From NCBI GenBank assembly GCA_016713335.1, contig JADJPH010000024.1:12978-76977 (forward strand): a stretch of 64,000 nt of DNA, in the 5' to 3' direction. The stretch is from Candidatus Fredericiella danica. Lineage in GTDB: Bacteria; Chloroflexota; Anaerolineae; Caldilineales; Caldilineaceae. Positions 50,228-58,142 of the stretch are shown one piece after another. The notes beneath the pieces were generated by a model. That model was not told the DNA's origin. It saw only the letters and a list, made by a program, of their open reading frames with translations, and ran no database searches. Within the stretch, counting starts at the first letter, position 1, and every line of letters begins with the position of its first letter. The translations under genes were made by a program, and so were the position numbers.

Positions 50228-52944
50228 ATGAACGCGCGCGAACTCGACATCATTGTCACCCACGAAAGAACGGACTTCGACGCCATTGCCTCGCTGCTCG
50301 GCGCCTCTCTCGTCTTCGCTGATGCCGTGCCTGTGTTGCCGCGGCAGATGAACCGCAACGTCCGCGATTTCCTGGCACTCTACAAGAATCACTTCCGGTT
50401 TGTGCCGGCGGATGATTTGCCGCGTGGCCGGGTGCGGCGCGTGATCATCGTCGATTCGCGTGTCGCCAACTCTCCCAAAGGCACGCAGCCTGACACTGAA
50501 TATGTCATCATCGACCACCACACCGCGTTGGCTGACGACGAGCGGGTGGCTGAATTGCGGCGCGGCCTGCCCAACGCCCGTGAGCTCTGGTGCGGCGCCA
50601 CCGGCGCCAACACGACGCTGCTGGTCGAAAAGTTGATTGAACATGGCATCATTGTTTCGCCGGTGGAAGCGACGTTGCTGGCGCTCGGCATTTATGAAGA
50701 CACTGGCAACCTGACCTACGCTTCGACCACCAGCCGGGATGCAGCCGCATTGGCATGGCTGTTGGACCCTGCGCGCGGGGTCAACCTGCGCGAGGTGAAC
50801 GAGTTCCTCCATCATCCTATCTCGGAGGAACAGCGAACCCTGCTCCAGACGCTGATGGAAAATTGCGAGTTCCTGGAGATCGCCGGCCACCAGGTGATCA
50901 TCACGACCGCCACCGCACCGGGATTCCTGGACGAACTGAGCACACTCGCGGCACGGCTGTGCGACTTCCATGAGCCAGATGCGATCTTTATCGTCATTGA
51001 TCTGGGCGAGATGATTCAGGTCGTGGCGCGCAGCACGACCGATGCCGTCGACGTGGGAAAAGTGACCCAGGCGTTGGGCGGCGGTGGTCACAGCCGTGCA
51101 GCGGCAGCCCACGTCCGCGACGCTTCTCTGGTGGATGTGCGCCAGCAGATCCTGGATCTCGTGCAGGAGACCAGCCGCACCGCCGGCGACGTGCGGCAGA
51201 TCATGAGCGGGGGTAGACCGCAGACGCTGGACCCGGATCTGACCATCGCCGAAGCGGACGAGCGGATGCGCCGGTGGGGTCATGAGGGTTTTCCGGTGGT
51301 CGAACTAAACGCGGCTGGGAAGGAGCACCTGCTGGGTGTGCTCACCCGCCGCGAAGCTGACCGGGCGCTTTCCCACCGGCTGGGCGACCAGCCCGTGCGG
51401 CGCTTTATGCGCACCGGCCAGTTTACCGTGCACCCCAGCGACAGCATCGCCACGCTGCGCCGGACGATGATTGACAGCAACTGGGGCCAGATCCCGGTCG
51501 TGGATGATCAGGGTGAAATTGTCGGCATCGTCACGCGCACCGACCTGATCAAGCTGTGGGACGAGAGCCTGCTGCCCAACCGGCGTGCGGGTGAAATCGC
51601 AAGCCGGCTGCAACGTGCGCTTGCGCCGGTGCAGGTGCACCTGCTGGAGCTCATTGGCCGGGAAGTTGATGCAATGAATTTCTCCGTCTATGTCGTCGGC
51701 GGCTTTGTGCGCGATCTGATGCTCGACACGGCCGGTGCGATTGCACTTTCACTCGACGTAGACATCGTGATTGAAGGCGACGCAATTGCATTTGCCAGGC
51801 GCATGCAGCAGCACTACGGCGGCCGTGTGGTGGCGCATAAACGCTTTGGCACTGCCAAATGGCTGCTCAATGAGGAGGGGGAGCGCGCCGACGTTGAGAA
51901 ACTGCTGCAAGGCGTCGCGGTCCCCGCAGTGCCGCTGACCTGCCGGCGCATTTAGACTTTGTCACCGCGCGCGCTGAATTCTATACAGAGCCAACCGTGT
52001 TGCCGACGGTGCAGCAGGGCAGCATCAAACTTGACCTACACCGGCGCGACTTTACGATCAACACCCTGGCGTTGGCGCTCAATCCCGATCGATGGGGGCA
52101 ACTACTCGATTTCTGGGGCGGGTTGAACGACCTGCGCGCCGGCGCCGTGCGTGTACTCCACAGCCTGAGCTTCGTCGATGATCCGACGCGTATCTTACGC
52201 GCGGTGCGCTACGAACAGCGCTTTGCCTTCCAGATCGAGCCACGCACGCTGGAATTGCTGGCGGACGCCCTGGAACTACTGGACCGCGTCACGCCTGCCC
52301 GCGTGCGCCACGAACTGGAACGGATCCTTGACGAGAACATCCCCGACAAGGCGCTGCTTCGTCTGGATGAGCTTGGCATTCTGCGCCAGATTCACCCGGC
52401 GCTGCGGATGGATGTAGAGATCGAGCGGGAGTTCATCCACTTGCGGTCACTGCGCGAGGCGTCTGATGCCGATCCGATCCTGCGGGAAACCCAACTGCAG
52501 TTGCTCTACTGGGCGGTGCTGGTCTACCCATTGTCCGCGGATGTCCACACGGAACTTTCTGCGCGTCTTGGTCTGCGTCACGACACGGCGCGGTTGATGG
52601 CAAGCATGCTGCTGCTGCGCGAAAGCCTGCCGCTGCTTGCAAAGCAGGATGCCAGGCCCAGTGAACTGGTCGTCGTGCTCGACGAAATTGAGCCGGCAGC
52701 GTTGGCGTTGGCGCCTGTCGTCTGTGATGATCTGCAGGTCCTGGCAGCCATCGCCCGTTATCGCGCCATTTGGCAGCATGTCCACGCCGAGTTGAACGGC
52801 GACGACCTCCACCGCATGGGCATCCCGCGCGGCCGCTTCTACCGCGACATCCTGACCGCCCTGCGCACCGCCCGCCTCGACGGCCTTGTTGGTTCTCGTG
52901 AAGATGAAGAGCGTATTGTCAAGAAAATGATTGCGGATGCGTGA
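50228..52944 (+). CDS. CCA-/A-adding-type tRNA nucleotidyltransferase with DHH and CBS domains, one frame change
   Basis: About 905 residues. The DHH phosphoesterase domain has VTHERTDFDAIAS and VIIDHHTALADD (DHH at 96-98), and a DHHA1-like GGGGHSRAAAA. Two CBS domains follow (IMSGGRPQTLDPDLTIAEADERM and RFMRTGQFTVHPSDSIATLR). Then comes a class II poly(A) polymerase/CCA-enzyme head with VVGGFVRDLMLD and LDVDIVIEGDA, carrying the catalytic DxD, and RRDFTINTLALAL. The RNA-binding helical part (DDPTRILRAVRYEQRFAFQIE) completes it. The frame changes near 51930, joined as LPAHLDFVTARAEFY. Homologues with this architecture act in tRNA 3'-end CCA synthesis, some as A-adding enzymes. Start ATG 50228 was chosen over 50201. 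Confidence 0.9.
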
Positions 52945-52990
52945 AGCGTATAGCGTGTCACTTATCTCATCGCAGACTCACGCAACACAC

Positions 52991-53020
52991 GATACGCACT
53001 ACGAGATACGCAATACGTGA
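52991..53020. repeat. Short intergenic repeat related to 22671-22767
   Basis: gatacgcactacgagatacg and the following caatacgtga repeat the words tacgagatacg and actacgagatacg found in the inverted repeat after purH. Two direct gatacgca words lie within it. It follows the nucleotidyltransferase gene and may be part of the same repeat family. Confidence 0.6.
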
Positions 53021-53082
53021 TCCTTTTTACTCAATACGCTACAATAGGCGGAGTTTGAGTGTCGAAGTTTTGGAGTAACCTC

Positions 53083-53412
53083 ATGGATTGGCTGGCAAAA
53101 CTGGACTTTTGGGCCAATATTTCTACCATCTGGCTCGTCTTGATGATGTTCATCATGGGCATCTTGCCGTTGGTGGTGCTCTACTTTGCAGTGCGGGGCA
53201 TGGCCATTGTCAATCGCACGGTGCAGCGCTATTTGAAACTCACAAAGTATTACACCGGAATCGTCCGTGACCAAAGCCACAATGTGAGCCAGAAGGTGGC
53301 TGAGCCGCTCGTCCGTTCCTACGGTGAGTCCGTACGCGCTGAAACAACTGTCCGCAATCTGCTGCCGGAAAGTGTGCAGAAACTGATCAAAACAGAGGAG
53401 AAGCGTCCGTGA
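53083..53412 (+). CDS. Small single-pass membrane protein
   Basis: 109 residues from ATG 53083 (GGAG 7 bases upstream; a GTG at 53059 is an alternative). One strong membrane helix (ISTIWLVLMMFIMGILPLVVLYFAV) is followed by a polar, helical cytoplasmic part (RTVQRYLKLTKYYTGIVRDQSHNVSQKVAEPLV...). No named family was recognised. Its stop overlaps the start of the next small gene (GTGA), so the two are co-translated. Confidence 0.7.
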   Translation: MDWLAKLDFWANISTIWLVLMMFIMGILPLVVLYFAVRGMAIVNRTVQRYLKLTKYYTGIVRDQSHNVSQKVAEPLVRSYGESVRAETTVRNLLPESVQKLIKTEEKRP

Positions 53413-53624
53413 ACTACAAGGTACGCGCCCTACTCATTGGCGCTGGCGCCGGAGCGATGCTCGGGGCAACGTTCGCATGGCTGTCCGCTGATTCATCACA
53501 AGAGGATGAGCACGGCAATCGCACCAATGCCGTGACGAAGTTGGGGCCAATGGACTATCTTGCCCTTGGCATTGCCATCCTCGGACTTGCGCGCCAATTT
53601 GGCGGTATGCTCAAAAAATCCTAA
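53409..53624 (+). CDS. Small membrane protein, partner of the preceding gene
   Basis: 71 residues, GTG start at 53409 overlapping the upstream stop. The N-terminal helix is ALLIGAGAGAMLGATFAWL, and a second hydrophobic stretch is YLALGIAILGLARQFGGML. A charged loop, SADSSQEDEHGNR, lies between. Function unknown. The tight coupling suggests that the two products act together in the membrane. Confidence 0.68.
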   Translation: MNYKVRALLIGAGAGAMLGATFAWLSADSSQEDEHGNRTNAVTKLGPMDYLALGIAILGLARQFGGMLKKS

Positions 53625-53659
53625 GCTGAACAAAAAATCCGAATCTAAAGGAGTCATTC

Positions 53660-55051
53660 ATGTCAGATAACCTTGGCTCGCCTGCGCGGCCATTACGGGC
53701 CGCGATCATTGGCGCCGGTCCGTCCGGCTTCTACGCCGCGGCTGCCATGCTCAAGGAGCCAAACCACAAAGTGACCGTTGATATGTTCGACCGGTTGATA
53801 GCCCAGGATGGGCTGGTGCGTTACGGCGTGGCGCCTGACCATCAGAACATCAAGGCCGTGGCGAAGACCTATGACCGCACCGCCGCCGACCCCGGTTTTC
53901 GCTATTTCGGCCATGTCAACTTTGGGACCGATATCACCCATGATGATTTGAAACGTCATTATGACGTTATTTTTTACGCGGTAGGCGCCCAGTCGGATCG
54001 CAAGTTGGGCATTCCCGGCGAAGACGTGCCCAACAGCCTGTCGGCCACCGAGTTTGTCGCCTGGTATAACGGCCATCCCGACTTTCAGCACCTCGATCCG
54101 GACCTGAGCGTCGAGTCGGCAATCGTGGTGGGCGTCGGCAATGTCGCCATGGACGTGGCGCGCATCCTCGCCAAGTCGGTTGATGAATTGAAGGGCACTG
54201 ACATCACCGGCTATGCGCTGGCCGCGTTGAGCAAAAGTAATGTCAAGGATATCTATATTGTCGCCCGCCGTGGTCCCGCCCAGGTGAAGTTTACCAACGC
54301 CGAAGTCCGCGAGATGGGGCACCTGGAAATCGCCGACCCGATCGTGCTGGACAGTGAACTCCGCATGGATCGCGCCAGCAGCGCCGCCATTGAGGGCGAC
54401 ACCTCGATGCAGAAGAATCTTGACTACCTTCGTGCGTATGCTGAGATCGGCTCGCGTGGAAAACCGCGCCGGGTCCATTTCCGCTTCCTGCTCTCGCCGG
54501 TTGAGATCATCGTAGAAAACGGCAAGATGGTCGCGGTGAAGATGGAAAAGAACGAGCTGCGCCCGATCACCGGCGGTGACATCAAAGCCGTGGGTACTGG
54601 CCAGTTCGAGACGATCCCGGCCGGCATGATCCTCCGGTCGGTCGGTTACAAGGGGACAGCGCTTCCCGGCGTGCCGTACGACTCGCGCAGCGGGGTGATT
54701 CCAAACGAAGTTGGCCGCATCATGGATCCCGCCACCGACAAAGCCGTGCGCGGCGAATATGTGGTGGGCTGGGCCAAACGCGGTCCGACCGGTGTCATCG
54801 GCACCAACAAGCCGGATTCGATTGAGTCGGTGAACAGCATGTTTGAGGATTTGGAACAGGGCAAGGTTGCGGCGGCGCAGGATCCCAATCCGGATGCCAT
54901 CGTGGCCCTGCTGAAGGACCGCGGCGTACGCTTTGTCACCGCCGACGAATGGCGCAAGCTCGACGCCGTGGAAGTGCAGATGGGCGTGGCAACCGGCAAA
55001 CCACGCGTGAAGATCGTGGAACCGGCCGAGATGCTGAAGTTGCTTGACTAG
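53660..55051 (+). CDS. FAD-dependent ferredoxin-NADP+ reductase (adrenodoxin reductase / FprA type)
   Basis: 463 residues, intact. RAAIIGAGPSGFYAAAAML is the FAD-binding dinucleotide motif (about 13-31). DGLVRYGVAPDHQNIKAV is the signature of adrenodoxin reductase-like enzymes, and VVGVGNVAMDVARILA the NADP-binding motif. The C-terminal VVGWAKRGPTGVIGTNKPDS is also diagnostic. These enzymes pass electrons from NADPH to ferredoxin. A 14-bp hairpin at 55080-55110 ends the transcript. Confidence 0.93.
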   Translation: MSDNLGSPARPLRAAIIGAGPSGFYAAAAMLKEPNHKVTVDMFDRLIAQDGLVRYGVAPDHQNIKAVAKTYDRTAADPGFRYFGHVNFGTDITHDDLKRHYDVIFYAVGAQSDRKLGIPGEDVPNSLSATEFVAWYNGHPDFQHLDPDLSVESAIVVGVGNVAMDVARILAKSVDELKGTDITGYALAALSKSNVKDIYIVARRGPAQVKFTNAEVREMGHLEIADPIVLDSELRMDRASSAAIEGDTSMQKNLDYLRAYAEIGSRGKPRRVHFRFLLSPVEIIVENGKMVAVKMEKNELRPITGGDIKAVGTGQFETIPAGMILRSVGYKGTALPGVPYDSRSGVIPNEVGRIMDPATDKAVRGEYVVGWAKRGPTGVIGTNKPDSIESVNSMFEDLEQGKVAAAQDPNPDAIVALLKDRGVRFVTADEWRKLDAVEVQMGVATGKPRVKIVEPAEMLKLLD

Positions 55052-55079
55052 CCGGCTCTCCCTGCAGGCGCCAATATGT

Positions 55080-55110
55080 GCGGCGCAGACGCCAAAGGCG
55101 TCTGCGCCGC
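55080..55110. terminator. Terminator hairpin between convergent genes
   Basis: A perfect 14-bp stem (gcggcgcagacgcc / ggcgtctgcgccgc) with loop aaa, between the reductase gene and the convergent FrnE-like gene. No clear T-run is present. Confidence 0.8.
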
Positions 55111-55118
55111 TTCGCGTC

Positions 55119-55742
55119 TCACCCCTGATTTTCAGCCACAATCTGGGCGACGACATTTCTCAAGACTTCAGCCGGCTGGGCCCCGGAGACCAGATAGCGC
55201 TGGTTGAACACCAATGCCGGTACACCCTGAATCCCCGCCCGTTGCGCAAAACTTGCGTCTCCCAGCATCGCATTGAGCATCTCTTCATCGTCAAGTGCGG
55301 TAAGAAACGCCTGCTCATCAAGCCCGCAGGCACCTGCAATGGTGCCGAGCAGCGTGCGATCGCTGATGTCCAGCGCATCCCGCCAATAGGCTGCCATTAC
55401 CGCATCGTGATATTCCGCACCCTTGCCCATGCGCTGTGCGTACTTTTCGCCGATGAGCGCCGGCCGGGTATCGATGCCGAAGGGACCCTGGTTGATCTCG
55501 CGACCATACCGTTCCCGTGCTACCGCCAACAACTGCGGACGGAACGATTCGATCTTTACCCTGTATTCAGGCGGCATCGGCGGGGCGCCGCGCGGGCGCA
55601 ATTCGTAGGATCGCCATTGAATAGTGACGTCAGGATCAGCCGGTGAGGCGCCGTTCTTGAGCTCCTCCAAACTGGAAGAGACGAGATAGCACCACGGTCA
55701 AGCGAAGTCGGACCAGACGTCGATTTGAATCAAGTCAAGCAC
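55119..55742 (-). CDS. FrnE/DsbA-family thiol oxidoreductase with in-frame TGA at the active site (candidate selenoprotein)
   Basis: About 207 residues if the TGA at 55698-55700 is read through. The frame is continuous on both sides of the codon: VLDLIQIDVWSDFA-(TGA)-PWCYLVSSSLEELKNG. FrnE proteins have CPWC at this place, so TGA stands for the first active-site Cys, giving UPWC if it encodes selenocysteine. Downstream the thioredoxin fold with helical insert is normal: GPFGIDTRPALIGEKYAQ, DALDISDRTLLGTIAGACGLDEQAF, and GIQGVPALVFNQRYLVSGAQPAEVL with the cis-Pro. The start is GTG 55742 or TTG 55733. Without readthrough, a TTG start at 55670 would give a protein lacking its active site. A TGC-to-TGA sequence error is the alternative. 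Confidence 0.8.
55662..55680 (-). promoter_or_regulatory. SECIS-like hairpin downstream of the TGA codon
   Basis: On the minus strand, CTCTTCC-AGTTT-GGAGGAG forms a 7-bp stem (one G-T pair) with a 5-base loop having G at the second position. There are 17 bases between the TGA and the stem, and 24 to the loop. Bacterial SECIS elements have an apical loop about 16-37 bases after UGA with a G among the first loop bases, so size, distance and loop fit. This rests on inspection, not on a covariance search. Confidence 0.55.
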
Positions 55743-55915
55743 GTGTCTTTTCCCTTTCAATATAGTCAAGTTCACTAAGTGCCCGCGCCAAAAGCCAATG
55801 CGGAGGCGCAGAAACGCGGAGGAAACGCGGAGAGGAATCAAAAGAAGTCATTCTTGCACTTCTTTCCTCCGCGTTCTCCGCGCCAACTCCGCGTCTCCGC
55901 GTTGAGTCCTATCTC
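55743..55915. repeat. G+C-rich inverted repeat (core 55799-55902)
   Basis: The left arm, about 55799-55835, is built of cgcggag/gcggagg words; the right arm, about 55866-55902, carries their complements (cctccgcgttctccgcg...). An inner perfect stem is aaagaagt (55841-55848) with acttcttt (55858-55865). The arms pair imperfectly over about 35 bases. Similar cgcggag clusters are at 36903-36940. It may end the GH1 transcript or mark a dispersed repeat. Confidence 0.65.
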
Positions 55916-57268
55916 TCATCTAGGTTTCGGAAACAGCCGGTGCAGCAGGCTGGGTGCGTAGCGCGTCACGAGCGCGTGCGAAATCGCATTTTCCGCAGCG
56001 AGCGTTGCATACATCGCCGCACTGGGCCGTGGGCGTCGCGCTTGCGTGACCGGGTCAAGTTCGATCAGGCCGAAGCGCAGCCCCCATCCCTCCGACCACT
56101 CGAAGTTGTCGGTAAAGGTCCAATGGTAGTACCCGCGCACGTCGCTGCCCGCCTGGATTGCACGATAGACCTGGTAGATGTGCTCCAGCAGCCATCGTGG
56201 GCGTTGGTCATCGTCATGGTCCGGCAGTCCATTCTCGGTGATGTAGACGGGTTTTCCGAACTGGCTGACCTCACGGATGATCTGATAGAGTCCCTCCGGG
56301 GCGAGTTCGCTGTAGATTCCACGGCGCCCACTGTCGGAGAACTCGCCGTCGGGCCGGTACCGCTCTTCACCAAAGAGTTTTCGTGGATCGGGTGTGAAGC
56401 GAACCAGATCGCGGGTATAGTAGTTGATCCCGATCAGGTCCATGCTATCTGCGAGTGCATGGTTGTAGTCGCCGAAGCCCAACGGTGGTCGAATCTTCCC
56501 ATCATGCGCGCCTTGCAGCCAGACATCCTGCCCGATATAGCGCTTGAGTGAGCCGGCAAATCGATCAAGCATGCTGTTTGGATCCCACGGCTGGAAGAGA
56601 CGAACTGCCATGGCAATTCCAACCTGCGCCTCAGGTTGCAACGCGTGGATTGTCTGGTAGGCAACCCCGTGCGCCAGCAGCATATGCCGATAGACGCGGA
56701 TAATGGCCGGAATGCTCTTGTTCTCCGGCGGCCAGATGGCGCGGAACCACCCCTGCGCCAGATAGACCAACGGCTCGTTGATCGTCAACCAGAGATCACA
56801 GAGGTCAGAAAGCGCATCGACCGTGAACCGCACATAACGCTGAAAATGGCTGACGACGGCTGGATTCTCCCAGCCGCCCTGCCGTTCCAGCCAAAGCGGA
56901 TTTGTGAAGTGATGAAGGGTGACCATGGGTTTCATCCCGCGCTGGCGCAGGGCATCCAGCATTTCACGGTAGCGATCAATCGCCCGATGGTCAAAGCGAC
57001 CCGCCTCTGGCTCGATGCGACTCCATTCGACGCCCAGCCGGTGGGTGTTCAAGTGCATGGCGTGCATCCGGTCGAAGTCCGCTTCCGCGTCCTCCCACCA
57101 GTTGCATGCCCTTCCACTCTTGTCACCATGCCAGATCTTGCCTGGCGTCTGCTCGAATTCCCACCATTGATTGTTCGTGTTGTTGCCTTCCACCTGATGG
57201 GCAGAGGTTGCGGTGCCCCAGAGGAAACCTGGCGGGAAGTGTAGGTCATGCGTGATTTCAAGTGTCAT
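55916..57268 (-). CDS. Beta-glucosidase / 6-phospho-beta-glucosidase family GH1
   Basis: 450 residues, complete. FPPGFLWGTATSAHQVEGNN is the conserved GH1 N-terminus. The acid/base Glu165 is in LTINEP and the nucleophile Glu345 in VYITENG. YHWTFTDNFEWSEGWGLRFGLI is the C-terminal signature. The residues after FEWSEG do not include the Ser/Lys/Tyr set usual for 6-phospho-glycosidases, so a plain beta-glycosidase (cellobiose, galactosides) is more likely. No signal peptide, so it acts in the cytoplasm. Confidence 0.94.
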   Translation of the reverse strand: MTLEITHDLHFPPGFLWGTATSAHQVEGNNTNNQWWEFEQTPGKIWHGDKSGRACNWWEDAEADFDRMHAMHLNTHRLGVEWSRIEPEAGRFDHRAIDRYREMLDALRQRGMKPMVTLHHFTNPLWLERQGGWENPAVVSHFQRYVRFTVDALSDLCDLWLTINEPLVYLAQGWFRAIWPPENKSIPAIIRVYRHMLLAHGVAYQTIHALQPEAQVGIAMAVRLFQPWDPNSMLDRFAGSLKRYIGQDVWLQGAHDGKIRPPLGFGDYNHALADSMDLIGINYYTRDLVRFTPDPRKLFGEERYRPDGEFSDSGRRGIYSELAPEGLYQIIREVSQFGKPVYITENGLPDHDDDQRPRWLLEHIYQVYRAIQAGSDVRGYYHWTFTDNFEWSEGWGLRFGLIELDPVTQARRPRPSAAMYATLAAENAISHALVTRYAPSLLHRLFPKPR

Positions 57269-57305
57269 ATTTTTCTTCTCTTCGATGATGTTGCTGCAAC
57301 AGCAT

Positions 57306-58133
57306 CTAGTGCGATGCAGTAATGGGCGCCAGGGCAGGTGAATCTACGGCCAAATCGGATAAGACGGTGGCGCGATCCGCTTCCGTCAAAAAAGCAAGGT
57401 AAAGAACGCGGGGTTCTGCCTTGCGTTGACGGCCGCGTGCGTCAGGCAGCGGTTGCGTGCGATAGTCAATGGCGAGCGCCGGCCGCTCCAGGCGATCAAA
57501 GTGGATGACGCCGGCCCGGATCGCGTTGCACTCCTCGGGTCGAAAAAACGTGTACCACAGCCCCACCTCATCTTCCGGCCACCCTGCGATGGTGAGCCAC
57601 CGCCGCGGCCGCACCTGGCACATCACCGCGTGCTCACGCGTGGGAAACGTGCGATAGAATCCGGGCGCCCCCGCAAAGTGCCGCTGTCTACCTTGTACAC
57701 CGAGGAGACCGCTGGCGTAGATTGGCACTTTGGCCGGCTGTGCGAGCGCCTGCGGTGGATAGGGTGACAGGCTGCGTTCAACAAAACGGACATACGACTG
57801 GCGCCTCAGCGCCCCCATTGCGCTCAGGAACGCCACGATCAGCAAGAGGCTCACTAGCGGGATCATCCAGCGTCCCGGCGGCGGCGCCATCAGCCCCAAC
57901 ATGGCGAATGCGCCCAGCAGGAACAGGATCAATCGCGCCAGGGGGATACCGGCTATGCGCTGCCGGCTCACCTGATACGCCACCATGCGTACGCTGGCAA
58001 TCGGCAGATCATCCGGAAACGTCGTCTGTGAAGCAGAGGAACGAAAAGCCCCGCTCGGTTGAGACGGGGCTGGTGGGACGCCATCACGCTGCATCATTGC
58101 GAAGATCAGGGTTTGGAATGCAAGTACTCGCAC
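57306..58133 (-). CDS. Membrane protein of unknown function
   Basis: About 263-275 residues. The start is uncertain (GTG 58133 or ATG 58097/58094). Two adjacent membrane helices at about 65-105 (LARLILFLLGAFAMLGLMAP and WMIPLVSLLLIVAFLSAMGAL) are followed by a soluble domain of about 165 residues with REHAVMCQVRPRRWLTIAGWPEDEVGLWYTFFRPEE. The layout (two helices, then a beta-rich domain) resembles bacterial PH-domain membrane proteins, but I cannot confirm the family. It follows ftsH by 9 bp on the same strand. Confidence 0.65.
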   Translation of the reverse strand: MRVLAFQTLIFAMMQRDGVPPAPSQPSGAFRSSASQTTFPDDLPIASVRMVAYQVSRQRIAGIPLARLILFLLGAFAMLGLMAPPPGRWMIPLVSLLLIVAFLSAMGALRRQSYVRFVERSLSPYPPQALAQPAKVPIYASGLLGVQGRQRHFAGAPGFYRTFPTREHAVMCQVRPRRWLTIAGWPEDEVGLWYTFFRPEECNAIRAGVIHFDRLERPALAIDYRTQPLPDARGRQRKAEPRVLYLAFLTEADRATVLSDLAVDSPALAPITASH

Positions 58134-58142
58134 TCCCTGAAG

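Noticed and set aside
53693..55156. 487-residue open frame opposite the ferredoxin-NADP reductase gene
   Set aside because: The reductase has all FAD and NADP motifs; the antisense frame shows none.
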